Assembly (NCBI GenBank): GCA_030015575.1
Contig: CM057344.1
Coordinates: forward strand, 598,122,410-598,186,409
Reading direction: 5' to 3'
Source of the DNA: Agapanthus africanus
Lineage: Eukaryota; Streptophyta; Magnoliopsida; Asparagales; Amaryllidaceae
DNA: 64,000 bases
Part shown: positions 10,640-21,238 of the stretch, piece after piece
How the letters are laid out: every line of letters begins with the position of its first letter
How positions within the stretch are numbered: the first letter of the stretch is position 1
Position numbers and translations under genes: made by a program
The notes under the pieces: model-generated
What the model was told of the DNA's origin: nothing
The model's input: the letters and a program-made list of their open reading frames with translations, nothing else
Database searches by the model: none

Positions 10640-13600
10640 TGCCAGGCTTTCATGATGTCCGTGGAAGAAGCTGAGGCCACTGGCCAAGTCATCACTGGTA
10701 AACTTTCATTCTCAAACTTATCTTTTAGTCTTGGTTATCTACACACTTTCCCTATACCTAAAACATATCCCACATACCTTAGGTACAATCCTAGTAGCCT
10801 TACTACCTGCACTTGCACTGTTTGATACTGGAGCATCCCACTGCTTTATGTCGCAACGGCTCGTCCGAACCCATGCGATTCCAGTCTCACCGCTTGTATC
10901 CAGCTGGAATGTCAGTTCCGGAAATGGCGTTCTAAAGGCAACCATGGGATACAGCTTGTGTCCAGTCGTCGTCTGCAGCAGAGAGTTTTATGCTGACTTC
11001 AAAGTACTGGACATACCAAACTTCGATGTGGTTCTAGGAATGGATTGGCTTGGAACTTTTTATGCTACCATCGACTGTCGTCAAAGGAGGGTAGTATTCG
11101 AGATTCCAGACCATCCGGTCTTCTACTTCAAAAGCGGAGACCGTACCCTGGAGCCAAGTACCTACAAAGCGAAGCCAAGAGAAGCAGTAGTTGCAGCAGC
11201 TCAAACAGAAGAAGAATCAAGACCAGAGGTAGTTCGAGAGTTCGACGATATATTTCCTGACGATATATCAGGTTTGCCTCCCGATCGAGCTCTTGAATTC
11301 AGTATTGATTTAGTACCAGGAGCCCAACCGGTAATCAAAGCACCTTATAGACTAAGTCCGGAAGGTTTGAAGGAAGTCCGAACACAGTTGGACGAATTAT
11401 TGGCGAAAGGATGGATTTGTCCCAGCACTTCAAGTTGGGGAGCACCTATACTACTGGTGAAGAAGGAAAGTTCATACAGGATGTGCATCGATTATAGAGC
11501 TTTGAATGAAGTCACTATAAAGAACAAGTATCCACTCCCGCACATCGATGATTTATTCGATCAGCTAAGTGGATCTTGTGTTTTCTCTAAATTGGATCTT
11601 CGTTTAGGATATCATCAAGTAAAGGTCAAGGAAGCTGATATTCACAAAACAGCTTTCAGAACTCGCTATGGACATTACGAATTTCTAGTGATGCCATTTG
11701 GAGTGATTAATGCACCAGCAATATTCATGAACCTAATGAATCAAGTTTTCCGGGAGTACTTAGACAGGTTTGTTGTTATCTTCATCGACGACATCCTGGT
11801 GTATTCTAAGAGTCGGAAAGAGCATGTAGAGCACCTATGAATTGTCCTGGAAACTCTTCGACAACATAAGCTTTATGCCAAGTACAGCAAGTGCGAGTTT
11901 TGGCTAAATCAAGTTGGTTTCCTTGGGCACATCGTATAAGGAGAAGGAATTTCTGTAGATCCAGCCAAACTTTCAGCAGTTAGCGAATGGCCTACACCAA
12001 AGTCAGTGAAGGATATTCGGAGTTTCTTGGGTTTAGCTGGATATTACAGAAGGTTCATTGAAGGATTTTCAAAGATAGCAACACTCCTGACCAAGCTCAC
12101 ACGAAAAGATGAAGAATTTGTGTGGTCAGAAGCATGCGAACAAGCTTTCGTAGAACTCAAGTCAAGATTAACATCAGCACCTATTCTCGTAATACCGGAT
12201 CAATCTGGAGGATTCGAAGTGCATTGTGATGCATCTGGTAAGAGATTAGGATGTGTTCTACATCAGCACGGTAACGTTGTGGCTTATGCTTCAAGACAAC
12301 TGAAGACTCATGAGCGCAATTATCCGACGCATGACTTGGAATTGGCAGCCGTCATCTTTGCTCTCAAGATTTGGCGCCATTATCTACTTGGTGAACGAGT
12401 GAACATCTACACAGATCATAAAAGTCTGAAGTACGTGTTTACTCAGAAGGAGTTGAATATGCGGCAGAGAAGATGGTTAGAACTCATGGCGGACTTTGAC
12501 ATCAACTTGCAATATCACCCAGGGAAGGTGAACGTAGTACCTGATACTCTTAGTCGCCAACCATTAGCAATGAATCTCACCGCTCAGTGGAAGCTTCAGC
12601 AAGACTTGCATCAGATGGAGATTGAAGTAGTCATGCCAGGTAACACTTCAAGTTTGATGAATCTACAAGTTCAATCAACCATTGTCAATCAGATCAAAAC
12701 AGCTCAAGCAAGTGATGCTAAGTTGCAAAGGATCAGAGAACAAGTGGAGAATGGACTCAGAATAGACTTCATCATCCATGAAGATGGATCTTTGAGGTAC
12801 GGCAGCAGATTGCGTGTACCAAAAGGTCCTGTTCGGGAAGAGTTAATGAAAGAAGCTCACAGCTCTCCCTACTCAGTACATCCTGGAGGCACCAAAATGT
12901 ACAAAGATCTACGTCAGAATTATTGGTGGCATGGAATGAAGCGTGAAATAGCCAGAAGTGTCGCAAAATGTTTGGTGTGTCAGCAAGTAAAGGCTGAACA
13001 TCACAGGACAGCTGGACTATTTCAACCGTTACCAATCCCAGAATGGAAGTGGCAACACATCACGATGGATTTTATGACTGCTCTTCCTCGCAGCACAAAG
13101 GGTAACGATGCTATATGGGTCATTGTGGATCGACTCACAAAGTCGGCTCACTTCATCCCATTTCGAGTTGGCCAATCAACTGAGGCACTAGCAAAGAAGT
13201 ACATGGAGGAAATTGTGAGACTTCATGGAGTGCCGGTCTGCATTGTCTCCGATCGTGACACCAGGTTCCGATCGCAATTTTGGCAGAGTCTGCAAGCAAG
13301 CTTGGGAACAAGTATGAACTTCAGCACGGCTTATCATCCACAAACAGATGGTCAGTCGGAACGAACTATTCAGATCTTGGAGGATATGCTCAGAGCGTGT
13401 ATGCTAGACTTCAAAGGATCGTGGGAAGATCACCTGCATCTTGTGGAGTTCGCGTACAATAACAGCTACCAAGTAAGCATAGGAATGGCACCTTTTGCAG
13501 TATTGTATGGAAGGAAGTGTCGATCACCATTAAGTTGGGACGACATCGAAGATAGGGAACTTCTTGGACCAGAGATGATAGTAGCGACCGTTGATGTGGT

Positions 13601-14108
13601 TCATACTATCAAGGAAAGGATGCGCATAGCCCAAGATCGACAGAAATACTGGGCTGATGCGAAGAGACGACACTTAGAGTTCCAGCCAGGAGATCATGTA
13701 TTCTTGAAGATATCTCCGAACCGCGGAGTGATCCGATTTAGAAGACAGGGTAAATTAAGTCCGAAATACATTGGACCGTTCGACATACGCGAACGAGTCG
13801 GTGAAGTGGCATACCGCTCAGCACTTCCGCCCTCATTGGAAGGAGTGCATAACATGTTCCACATATCCCAACTAAGAAAGTATGTGAGTAACCCCAACCA
13901 TGTTCTTAATCATTCCGAGCTCACTATACAGCCCGACTTGTTTTGTGAGCAACAGCCTGTGGAGATCCTAGACAGGAAAGTAAAGACACTTCGGAACAAG
14001 GAAGTTAACTTGGTCCGGGTAATGTGGAGGAAAGACACTCCAGGAGAATCCACTTGGGAAAGGGAAGATGAAATACGTGCAAGATACCCTCGCCTCTTTG
14101 TAAACTAG
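10640..14108 (+). pseudogene. pol: Pol of chromovirus B: protease, RT, RNase H, integrase, chromodomain
   Basis: Domains in order: aspartic protease with FDTGASH near 10820; reverse transcriptase about 11280-11950 with FIDDILVYS near 11780; RNase H about 12180-12545 ([10 protein letters not shown]); integrase with its HHCC zinc part about 12880-13005 and the catalytic D, D, E region about 13060-13400 ([31 protein letters not shown]). A chromodomain follows at about 13955-14105 (PVEILDRK, then VRVMWRK and STWEREDE). The chromodomain is thought to guide insertion to heterochromatin. Broken, but all domains are recognisable. Confidence 0.85.
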
Positions 14109-14163
14109 TCCTCAAATAAAAGTTGTAAATTTCGAGGACGAAATTTTTGTAAGGAGGGTAGAT
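14109..14163 (+). other. 3' untranslated piece and polypurine tract of B
   Basis: Short 3' segment with the clade-typical 'TTTCGAGGACGAAATTTT' block and then AAGGAGGGTAGAT directly against the LTR. The purine run is the primer for plus-strand synthesis. The same block stands before the left LTR at 5690-5729. Confidence 0.75.
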
Positions 14164-16906
14164 TGTAACAACTCCAATTTTTGTATATATAAAATTGATT
14201 TAAATTTGAAGTATACTTGGGATATTTAATGTTGCTGTTACCACTTTAAGTATTTATTTTCCCACAATAATTACAAGAAGGAGCTTGTAGCTCATTGGTA
14301 ACACCTTGCACTGCTGAACCAAGCCACCAGAGTTTAAATCCCCTGCCCCACATTATTTTTATATTGTTTTTGTTTTAAATCGTTTGGAAGCCCAACAGTC
14401 TACACACCATAACTACCAAAAGGTGAACTGTACCTAAAAAAACTAAATATACCAGTGCTTACCCCACGAGACCCCTACCCCCCGGCACCCCGACTCGGGC
14501 CGGCGCCGCCGACCGGACTCGGCCGGACGGCTGAGTCCCCAACATAAAAGTTGCACCTCTTCGCCTTCCTAACCCCCCTGCACACTTTAAATTATTGGAT
14601 CGGTTCCCGAGACTTAATTATCCCCCATTTACTATAATTTTTAATAATTTTCTCACATTTTTACAATTTTTTTTAATTAAAAACCCTTCACCTACCCTAC
14701 CCTAGCCTACCCTATAAATACACCCCCTACTCTCTACCCTCTCATCCCAAAATTCTGAGCCCACTCTCTCAAAATCTTCTTAAGAGTTGTGTACTTTGAA
14801 AATAAGTTCGCGGCGAAACTCCAACGAAATTCCGGCGACGTTTTTAGAAACAATCGGCGACGAAGCAATGCCTCGGCAACCCCTTTAGTCCCCCCTCACT
14901 CCTTTGTATAGATCAAAACCCGTAAGTCCTATTCTATCCCTCTTTCTTATTCTCTAAAATACGAAATTACAAAACCCGACGGAATCGGAACAAATCCGAT
15001 TTCCGATTCGGTTTTCTATAAAATTTCACCTCTCACCAATTCAATCATGCTTAAACATCTTATTGTTGACTATTAAACATTTAATAAATAATTTGAACAA
15101 GTTTCATCATATGAAATGATAGCCTTTTCAATTTATCGTATTTTCACTTAAATACCACAAGATTTCGATTTCACATTTAACCCCCTTAACCTTGCTATAC
15201 ATTTAAAGTAGAACACGAGATAATGACCTACCTCCACACACACGCAAATACAGCCCTAAACGATATCATCAAAACTTGAAATACGATAAAACAATACTTT
15301 CATTTAAATACCATATTCGTAATAAAACCATTTCTAAAAGTTTTAGCTTTGATACACTTTTAAATAAATACCTCTTATTAGGAAAACACGATAAGTTGTA
15401 GACATCGATCGTTTATCTAAACCTGACTTTGTGGTGTCTAGGCTAGGCAAGTGAGAAAGGTAACTTTAAAAGGCCCGTCTCATGGTGATTCGTGAGCGGA
15501 TCCCTCCTTTCCTCATTTGTACTTACCTGGCCACAATTGGCGGTGAAGAGACGATTTGAGGTATCTAACGACTTGTCGTTTAGACCATTTAGAAATAGGC
15601 TAGTTGACTTAGGAAACCCTAGAATTTAAAATACGGAAAATTGATATTTTTACAAATAAATACCTTTTACTTTGTAAAACCGTTTTCTAAAGGATTTAGT
15701 ATTTTACAATTTTTGCAAAGCGCCGCTACAACCCATTTTTGGGGAACCTGTTCGGGATGGTGCGGATTATCGCACATCCTCGGGCTTAGTAGTGCGAGAT
15801 TCAGACCTCCGCAAGGAGCGTTCGGTCTCGAAAGGTTTAAAATACGACATTTTAAGAAAATGAGATTTTTGGAATATAAAATATTTATTAAAATTATTTT
15901 TGTATAAATATATGTATATTTATCATTTAAATATCTATTTTATTATAATATAAATATTCCACCTTTTTCTAAAAATCACAAGAATAAATTTTACATTAAA
16001 ATACCATGAACTTCAAATAAATCAATATTATAGATAAATACCTTTATTTATAAAAAAAACTAGGATATTTTCACTAGAAATGTCACAATATAAAATCCAC
16101 CCTCATTACAACTCTAAAGACGAGTAATAAATACTTGAGGTGTATTTTGAAAAGTATATAAAAATATTTTTAAATAAAAACTGCTCAAGTTTTATAAATT
16201 ACCCTAAGGACCCTAGCAATTATAAGAATTCGATTCACATTTCTGATTGTCTGACTCGGGCTTGAGTCTGATTAATCTGACTTGAATATGATTCAAGTCA
16301 ATCTATAATCTACAATATTCCAATTCAATATGAACACATGAATCCATGAATCCAATTATCAATTTATACAACTTGACTGAACCGAACCATGGATATATTC
16401 CTTTTACATGATTCTCAGTTATTCCATTTACATGACTCTACGGTTACAACCGTTTCCTAATATCATGGTTTCGGTCAGTCAGCCAATCAAGCTTACAATC
16501 AATACAATTAACAAGACAACAATACAAACAAGACATCGCGGGGTTTAAGGGGTAGATTGGTACGGAAGGTGTTAAAGGTGGCACGAGATGGTCAGATTAA
16601 GATACCTAACCTATATTCCGTTGCTGTTGTACCGTGGCTTAACGGTTCCTTATACATTCCGTTTGCCCTGGTCTCTAGCATAGAGAGACCCCCCTCGTAT
16701 ACACTGGCATCCTTCTGTACCAAGCTACAAACAACAGCGTTAACACAACATTACAACAATAGTATACAACTTTAAAGGATATCTTCTTATTCTATCTATT
16801 TTACTTTCCTCTTACCTTTGGGACTTGCCGAGCGACCTGTTCGCTGACGACATTCTATTTCTTTCTTCTTTGAATGTCGTCAGGTGATTTGGACCCGGCA
16901 GAGATC
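14164..16906 (+). repeat. 3' LTR of chromovirus B, left part
   Basis: Begins TGTAACAACTCC and matches the 5' LTR from 5730 to about 8935, without the Cassandra-like insert. It includes the tRNA-like segment (A box 14288-14298, B box 14330-14341) and TATAAATA at 14713. It stops at the agatc target site where element D begins. Confidence 0.85.
14281..14357 (+). other. tRNA-like segment, 3' LTR copy
   Basis: Second copy of the Pol III box pair seen at 5848-5925. The A box is unchanged. The B box differs by one base (GAGTTTAAATCC), so the two copies have drifted independently since insertion. Confidence 0.5.
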
Positions 16907-17243
16907 TGTTGGGGTAAAAATTTACACCCCGGTTGACCAAGTCAAAATCAAAGTCAACCCCAAGCCAAGTGGGCCCAAGCTTAGATCCAGTGGGCCCATG
17001 CCCGGGTCGAGCCAGAACATGAAGCGGCCGGCCTCCCCCCATGCCAAGATAAAAATTTTGTAATAAATAATTTTGTTGCATTTCTTTTATTTTATTTTAT
17101 GGATAAATGTAAGAAAAATAGGCATAAAGCCAAATTTTTGTAAAGCCCATGGCTTATGTGCAAAAAGAAATGGCACATGAGCCATGGGATAGGCAAAATG
17201 CCATTTTGTGAAGCCCAAGGGGCTATGTGTAAAGTGTATAGCC

Positions 17244-17250
17244 TATAAAG
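17244..17250 (+). promoter_or_regulatory. TATA box of element D LTR
   Basis: TATAAAG in CCTATAAAGGC, about 340 bp into the LTR. The same motif stands at 30156-30162 in the 3' LTR. The transcript should start about 30 bases on, which would place the GC-rich array and the hairpins in the R-U5 part of the RNA. Confidence 0.55.
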
Positions 17251-17639
17251 GCAAAGATAATGAAATATCTAAACAACTTTTTTCTCTCTCCAAAAAAAGA
17301 AGTTTCAGATCTAAGATCTTTCTCCCTTCTTCAAGGTTCCAAGACCTTCTCATTTCTTTTGAATTAAATCAAGAGTTATACTCTTCCTTCTCAAAAACAA
17401 AATAGTTTTTCACCACAAAACCCACAAAGGGGAACTTGGATCTGTCTTTAGATCCCCAAAAGGAGAGATTTTGAGATCTCACATCTATTAATCTTCAAGA
17501 TCCAGCTAACAGAGGAGGAGGAAGAAGAACCCCTTTCACTAAACCCAAAAAAAAACACTCAGGAGTCCAACTCCTCTCTGATTTCTCTTCTGAGAAATTT
17601 TTTTAGGCTAAAAGCGTCTTTTTCTCGCCAGCGCTCAAG

Positions 17640-18160
17640 CGCAGAGCGCCCGCGTGCCGACACGTGGCGCACTTGCGCTCAGCGCAAGCGCTCGAGCGCA
17701 AGTCTCCCCGGTGCCGACACGTGGCATGCTTGCGCTCCAGCGCAAGCACTCGAGCGCAAGTCACCCTCGTGCCGACACGTGGCGCTCTTGCGCTCGAGCG
17801 CAGGCGCTCGAGCGCAAGTCGCCCACGTGCCGACACGTGGCGCTCTTGCGCCCAAGCGCTCAGCGTCCGAGCGCAAAGCGCCCACATGCCGACACGTGGC
17901 GCTCTTGCGCCCAAGCGCTCAGCGTCCGAGCGCAAAGCGCCCACGTGCCGACACGTGGCGCGTTGCGCTCCAGCAATCTGCGCCCGAGGGCAAAGCGCCC
18001 ACGTGCCGACACGTGGCACGCTTGCGCTCAAGCGCCCAGCGTCCGAGCGCAAAGCGCCTACGCGCCGACAAGTAGCGCGTTGCGCTCCAGCACTCTGGCT
18101 CGAGTGCAAAGCGCCCACGTGCCGACACGTGGCGCTCTTGCGCTCAAGCGCCTAAGCGCT
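17640..18160 (+). repeat. GC-rich array of G-box/ABRE-bearing units in the 5' LTR of D
   Basis: Nine diverged units of about 50-60 bp, each centred on GTGCCGACACGTGGC and flanked by GCGCTC-rich spacer. Eight keep a perfect CACGTGG core and one near 18065 is degenerate. CACGTGGC fits the plant abscisic-acid response element consensus (C/T ACGTG G/T C), a target of bZIP factors. Frames on both strands of this block are by-products of its composition. Confidence 0.8.
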
Positions 18161-18284
18161 GGCCCCACGCATCCTTTTGGATGTCTTTTTCCCCTTTATT
18201 TGTATATACATGTATATATATACATATGTATACAAATGTACACATACACATACTCCGCGACACTTTCCCCCTTGACCCCCGAAC

Positions 18285-18615
18285 CCCGCAAGGGGGCTGC
18301 TAGCTCCCTTGACCCCCAGCCCGCTATCCGGGTAGCGGGACCCCCGTAAAAACTCTGTGTGGCTCCCGATATATCCAAAACCCCCTTTTAAAACAAAACA
18401 CACGCACACCGCACATTGAGTTCGCATGACCAGTTTGACCCGTTAATCGGAGGTTCCCTCGCCCCAAAGGCGAGGGGTAATTAACGGCAGCTTAGTCCGC
18501 GGCTGCCGGAGATTCGGATCCCCACAATCATTAAACCCCCAGCCTACCCTAGGCAGGGGGAATCTGTAGTACGCCTGACAAGCGTGCGCGTATTCCCATC
18601 TCAATGGGGTGACGA
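18285..18615 (+). other. Hairpin-rich R-U5 end of element D LTR
   Basis: A run of inverted repeats with short loops: arms CCCGCTA/TAGCGGG near 18320; CCCTCGCC/GGCGAGGG (18456-18476); CGGCAGC/GCTGCCG (18485-18508); CCCCC-A-GCCTA / TAGGC-A-GGGGG (18536-18560); CCCAT/ATGGG near 18595-18608. The middle three have positional counterparts in element C (36892-36980) with the same linkers (TAATTAA; CCCCACAATCA; AATCTG). As part of the RNA leader they could serve packaging, dimerisation or translation; that is inference. Confidence 0.7.
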
Positions 18616-18630
18616 AAAACACCCTACAGA

Positions 18631-18652
18631 TTCTGGCACGCCCGGTGGGACC
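18631..18652 (+). other. Primer-binding site region of element D
   Basis: Two bases after the LTR the sequence runs TTCTGGCACGCC and then CGGTGGGACC. It begins TGG at 18634, as required for pairing with a tRNA CCA end. Element C has the same site (37157-37175). The primer tRNA was not identified. Confidence 0.6.
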
Positions 18653-18685
18653 AATCTCCCCTCCCATATTTCGGGTTAAACGTTC

Positions 18686-21205
18686 ATGCGAACTCAATCA
18701 ATATATATATCGATTGCCTATACTGAAATGATGTTCTTTTTTCCGTGCAGCAATCAACCTTCGACGACAATGTCTCCCCAGACGAATTCAGCTTCCAACG
18801 TGACCCCGATTCCGTACGTGGTCAAGATCAACGCTCGTGTGGTTCTCCCTGCAAGCCTCAGTCGACAGTGGGAGGAACCGCCCCGCCAGTTTGGCTCCGT
18901 CATCATCTACCCTGCCGGAAGCGCTCATCTGGCGGAAATCCCGGCAGAACAGGTGGCCAAGCCGGTCCCAAGGGGCAAGAGGCCGAATGTTGTGATTACT
19001 AAGGCACCACAACCAAAGCTTAAGATGGTGTCTGAACGACTCCCTGGTGCCCCAGCTGGGGGCAAGACTTCCGGTGCGAAGGGCAACATCAAACGTCGCG
19101 GACGAGCTCAGGCAGTGACTCCAACAAATGCACAATCGAGCGTATCTCTAAGGCCCTCCATCGCCCGGTCTGCGGCGTCTTCCCAAAGAGCTGAAGTCTG
19201 CCAAGTGCTTAGAACGGAAAAGTTAAGGCAGAAGCGGCTCAGGTATCGAGCCAACAAGAGGGCCAGGGCTTCAGCCAAATGGAATCGTGTGAAGTTCCAA
19301 GTTCAGGGTTGCCCCGCGACGACGGCTGAGTCGGACGTAAGAATCAGCAATTCCTTCGAGCCTCTGAAGTGGGTTCAGAAAAACGCCATGACCGCCAGAA
19401 TCAAGAAGACAGCGGTTCGAACAGTGCCACAAAGAGACGTATCCTGGCCCCAAGAGAAAAAGTATGACACTGTCTCTTCAAGAGTCTATCAAGCACTCTG
19501 TGCCGCAAGAATGCAGCGGGGCAAACCCAGAAAAGAAGCGCCAGCACCATTCAAGAACCTGGTTAGGCCAGCTGACTTCAATCGACTACCAGCTACCGAA
19601 ACAAGGGAGTCAAGACAGCGATCCGTGAAATCAGCCGCCAATGATAGAAAGACAGCCGGATATATCGTCCATACGGTCTATATGGCGGGCGGGCGCCCCA
19701 GCGACAACCTTCGCAGCAAAAGCAAGGATGGGGCCACCACATCCCAAGCCCAATCTAGCCTGAATGTGGTTGCCTCCGCCCAAGAACAGCCGCCCCCGCT
19801 GAATGAAGAAAACCCTCTCGATGAGGATGATAGGCAGAAAGACCCCTCGGTCCATGCAGAGTCAAGCTCAGACAACGAGGAAGAGCCGACTTTCCGCCCC
19901 AGGACCGCAGAGCAAGAGCTGCTTCAAGAGCTTCGAAAACGGCTCAGGAGCAAGGATAAAGAGATGGCCAAGCTCTATTCGAAAATTGACGACCTAACAA
20001 ATGTTGTGATGCAGCTTACGGCTCAAATTGCTCGAGCGCCTCCCAATCAAGCACAAGCCGCTACTAATCAGCCGGGTGATGACAATCCGAGGCAGCCAAT
20101 GCCTGTTCCTTCGGGTCCAAGACTGGTCGAGCCACATGAAAGCCGGCCACACTCTGCTTCTGGGGACGCCTTGGCCCCAGATAGCACTATCCCGCTAACA
20201 CAGGATCGGATAATGGATTTGGTCACCAGCAAGGTTAAAACATTGGTGGCCGAAGCTGAAGCTCAGAAAGAAATCGGCAGTAGTGGGCGGCCATACCCCG
20301 CTCAGTACGATCTGATTGAGTTCCCAAGCGGCTACGTCATTCCTAAGTTCGGAAGATTTGATGGAACGGGGAATGCAAATCAGCACGTTGCCCACTTCAA
20401 AGCATCGTGCGGAAATACAGGGGGCAATGACGCGCTCCTTCTTCGTCAGTTTGTCAACAGCCTGACCGGCGTTGCCTTCGACTGGTATGCGAGTATACCG
20501 GACGGGTCCGTCATTACCTTTGCCCAAATGGAGTCCCTGTTTCGGCAAAGGTTCATGAGTGTCAGTGATAAAATCTCCATTGCCGACCTTGTGAGGACCA
20601 AGCCGGGAAAGAATGAAAGCAACACCGACTTTATCGCTCGATGGCGTAATCTCACAGTCAAGTGCGAACCGCCGCTGGAGCAGGACCAGTCCGTCAGCCT
20701 TCTCATTGGGAACCTCAGCAACTGGATGGTCCCATTCTTATGTACGGTGGGCCTCAAGACATTTCAGGAGCTAACCAAGAAAGTCCAAATGCTGGAACGC
20801 TCAAAGCAAGAGTCCCCGCCGGATTCTCAGAGAGACAAAACTTGGAAAAGCAAGCGGGACGACAACCGCAGAAGCAGGAGTTCCAGCAGTACCAATGTCT
20901 TCAATGCGTCCGACAATGAAGAAAAGCGAAGGGCGGGCGAATCCAAAACCAACCGGTCTCGAAAGCCATTGCTGGGTGGAGATGGGCCTTCCCTAGAGGA
21001 GAAGAAGAACAAGGTTTACTCTTTCAGAAGGGACAAGGTCCGTAAGATATTTAAAGATGCCTTGAACAATGGCCTACAATTGCCAGAGTTGAAAAGACAC
21101 CAAGAAGCAAAAATGACCGACAATCCCCTGTATTGCCCGTACCACCGAGCAGTGAGCCATGCGATCGAGGATTGCTATATCTTCAAAGACTGGGTTGAGA
21201 AGTAG
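18686..21205 (+). CDS. gag: Gag of element D
   Basis: An 839-residue Gag, long for the superfamily. The N-terminal ~330 residues are basic and low in recognisable domains, ending in a conserved GYIVHTVYMAGG motif (~19665) also found in element C. A short coiled coil follows (residues ~407-450). The retrotransposon gag domain is at about residues 540-710 (FDGTGNANQHVAHF, LLLRQFVNSLTGVAFDWY, FRQRFMS). Near the end is one variant zinc knuckle, Cys-His-His-Cys (21134-21175, YCPYHR...H...EDC), rather than the usual CCHC. The first Met at 18686 may not be the true start; another lies at 18728. Pol follows in the same frame. Confidence 0.85.
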   Translation: MRTQSIYISIAYTEMMFFFPCSNQPSTTMSPQTNSASNVTPIPYVVKINARVVLPASLSRQWEEPPRQFGSVIIYPAGSAHLAEIPAEQVAKPVPRGKRPNVVITKAPQPKLKMVSERLPGAPAGGKTSGAKGNIKRRGRAQAVTPTNAQSSVSLRPSIARSAASSQRAEVCQVLRTEKLRQKRLRYRANKRARASAKWNRVKFQVQGCPATTAESDVRISNSFEPLKWVQKNAMTARIKKTAVRTVPQRDVSWPQEKKYDTVSSRVYQALCAARMQRGKPRKEAPAPFKNLVRPADFNRLPATETRESRQRSVKSAANDRKTAGYIVHTVYMAGGRPSDNLRSKSKDGATTSQAQSSLNVVASAQEQPPPLNEENPLDEDDRQKDPSVHAESSSDNEEEPTFRPRTAEQELLQELRKRLRSKDKEMAKLYSKIDDLTNVVMQLTAQIARAPPNQAQAATNQPGDDNPRQPMPVPSGPRLVEPHESRPHSASGDALAPDSTIPLTQDRIMDLVTSKVKTLVAEAEAQKEIGSSGRPYPAQYDLIEFPSGYVIPKFGRFDGTGNANQHVAHFKASCGNTGGNDALLLRQFVNSLTGVAFDWYASIPDGSVITFAQMESLFRQRFMSVSDKISIADLVRTKPGKNESNTDFIARWRNLTVKCEPPLEQDQSVSLLIGNLSNWMVPFLCTVGLKTFQELTKKVQMLERSKQESPPDSQRDKTWKSKRDDNRRSRSSSSTNVFNASDNEEKRRAGESKTNRSRKPLLGGDGPSLEEKKNKVYSFRRDKVRKIFKDALNNGLQLPELKRHQEAKMTDNPLYCPYHRAVSHAIEDCYIFKDWVEK

Positions 21206-21238
21206 TACAAGGCTGGAGAGATCGAGCTGTCCAAAAGC

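Larger units (their letters stand above)
16907..18628 (+). repeat. 5' LTR of element D
   Basis: TGTTGGGGTAAA... to ...CACCCTACA, 1722 bp. It holds a TATA box at 17244, a GC-rich array with CACGTGGC motifs (17640-18160), an AT dinucleotide-like stretch near 18195-18250, and a hairpin-rich end (18285-18615). It is 34 bp longer than the 3' copy because of differences in the array and near 18270. Confidence 0.9.

Noticed and set aside
17603-18349. Several long frames on both strands in D's LTR
   Set aside because: Produced by the GC-rich ABRE array; copies in the other LTR differ in frame and length.
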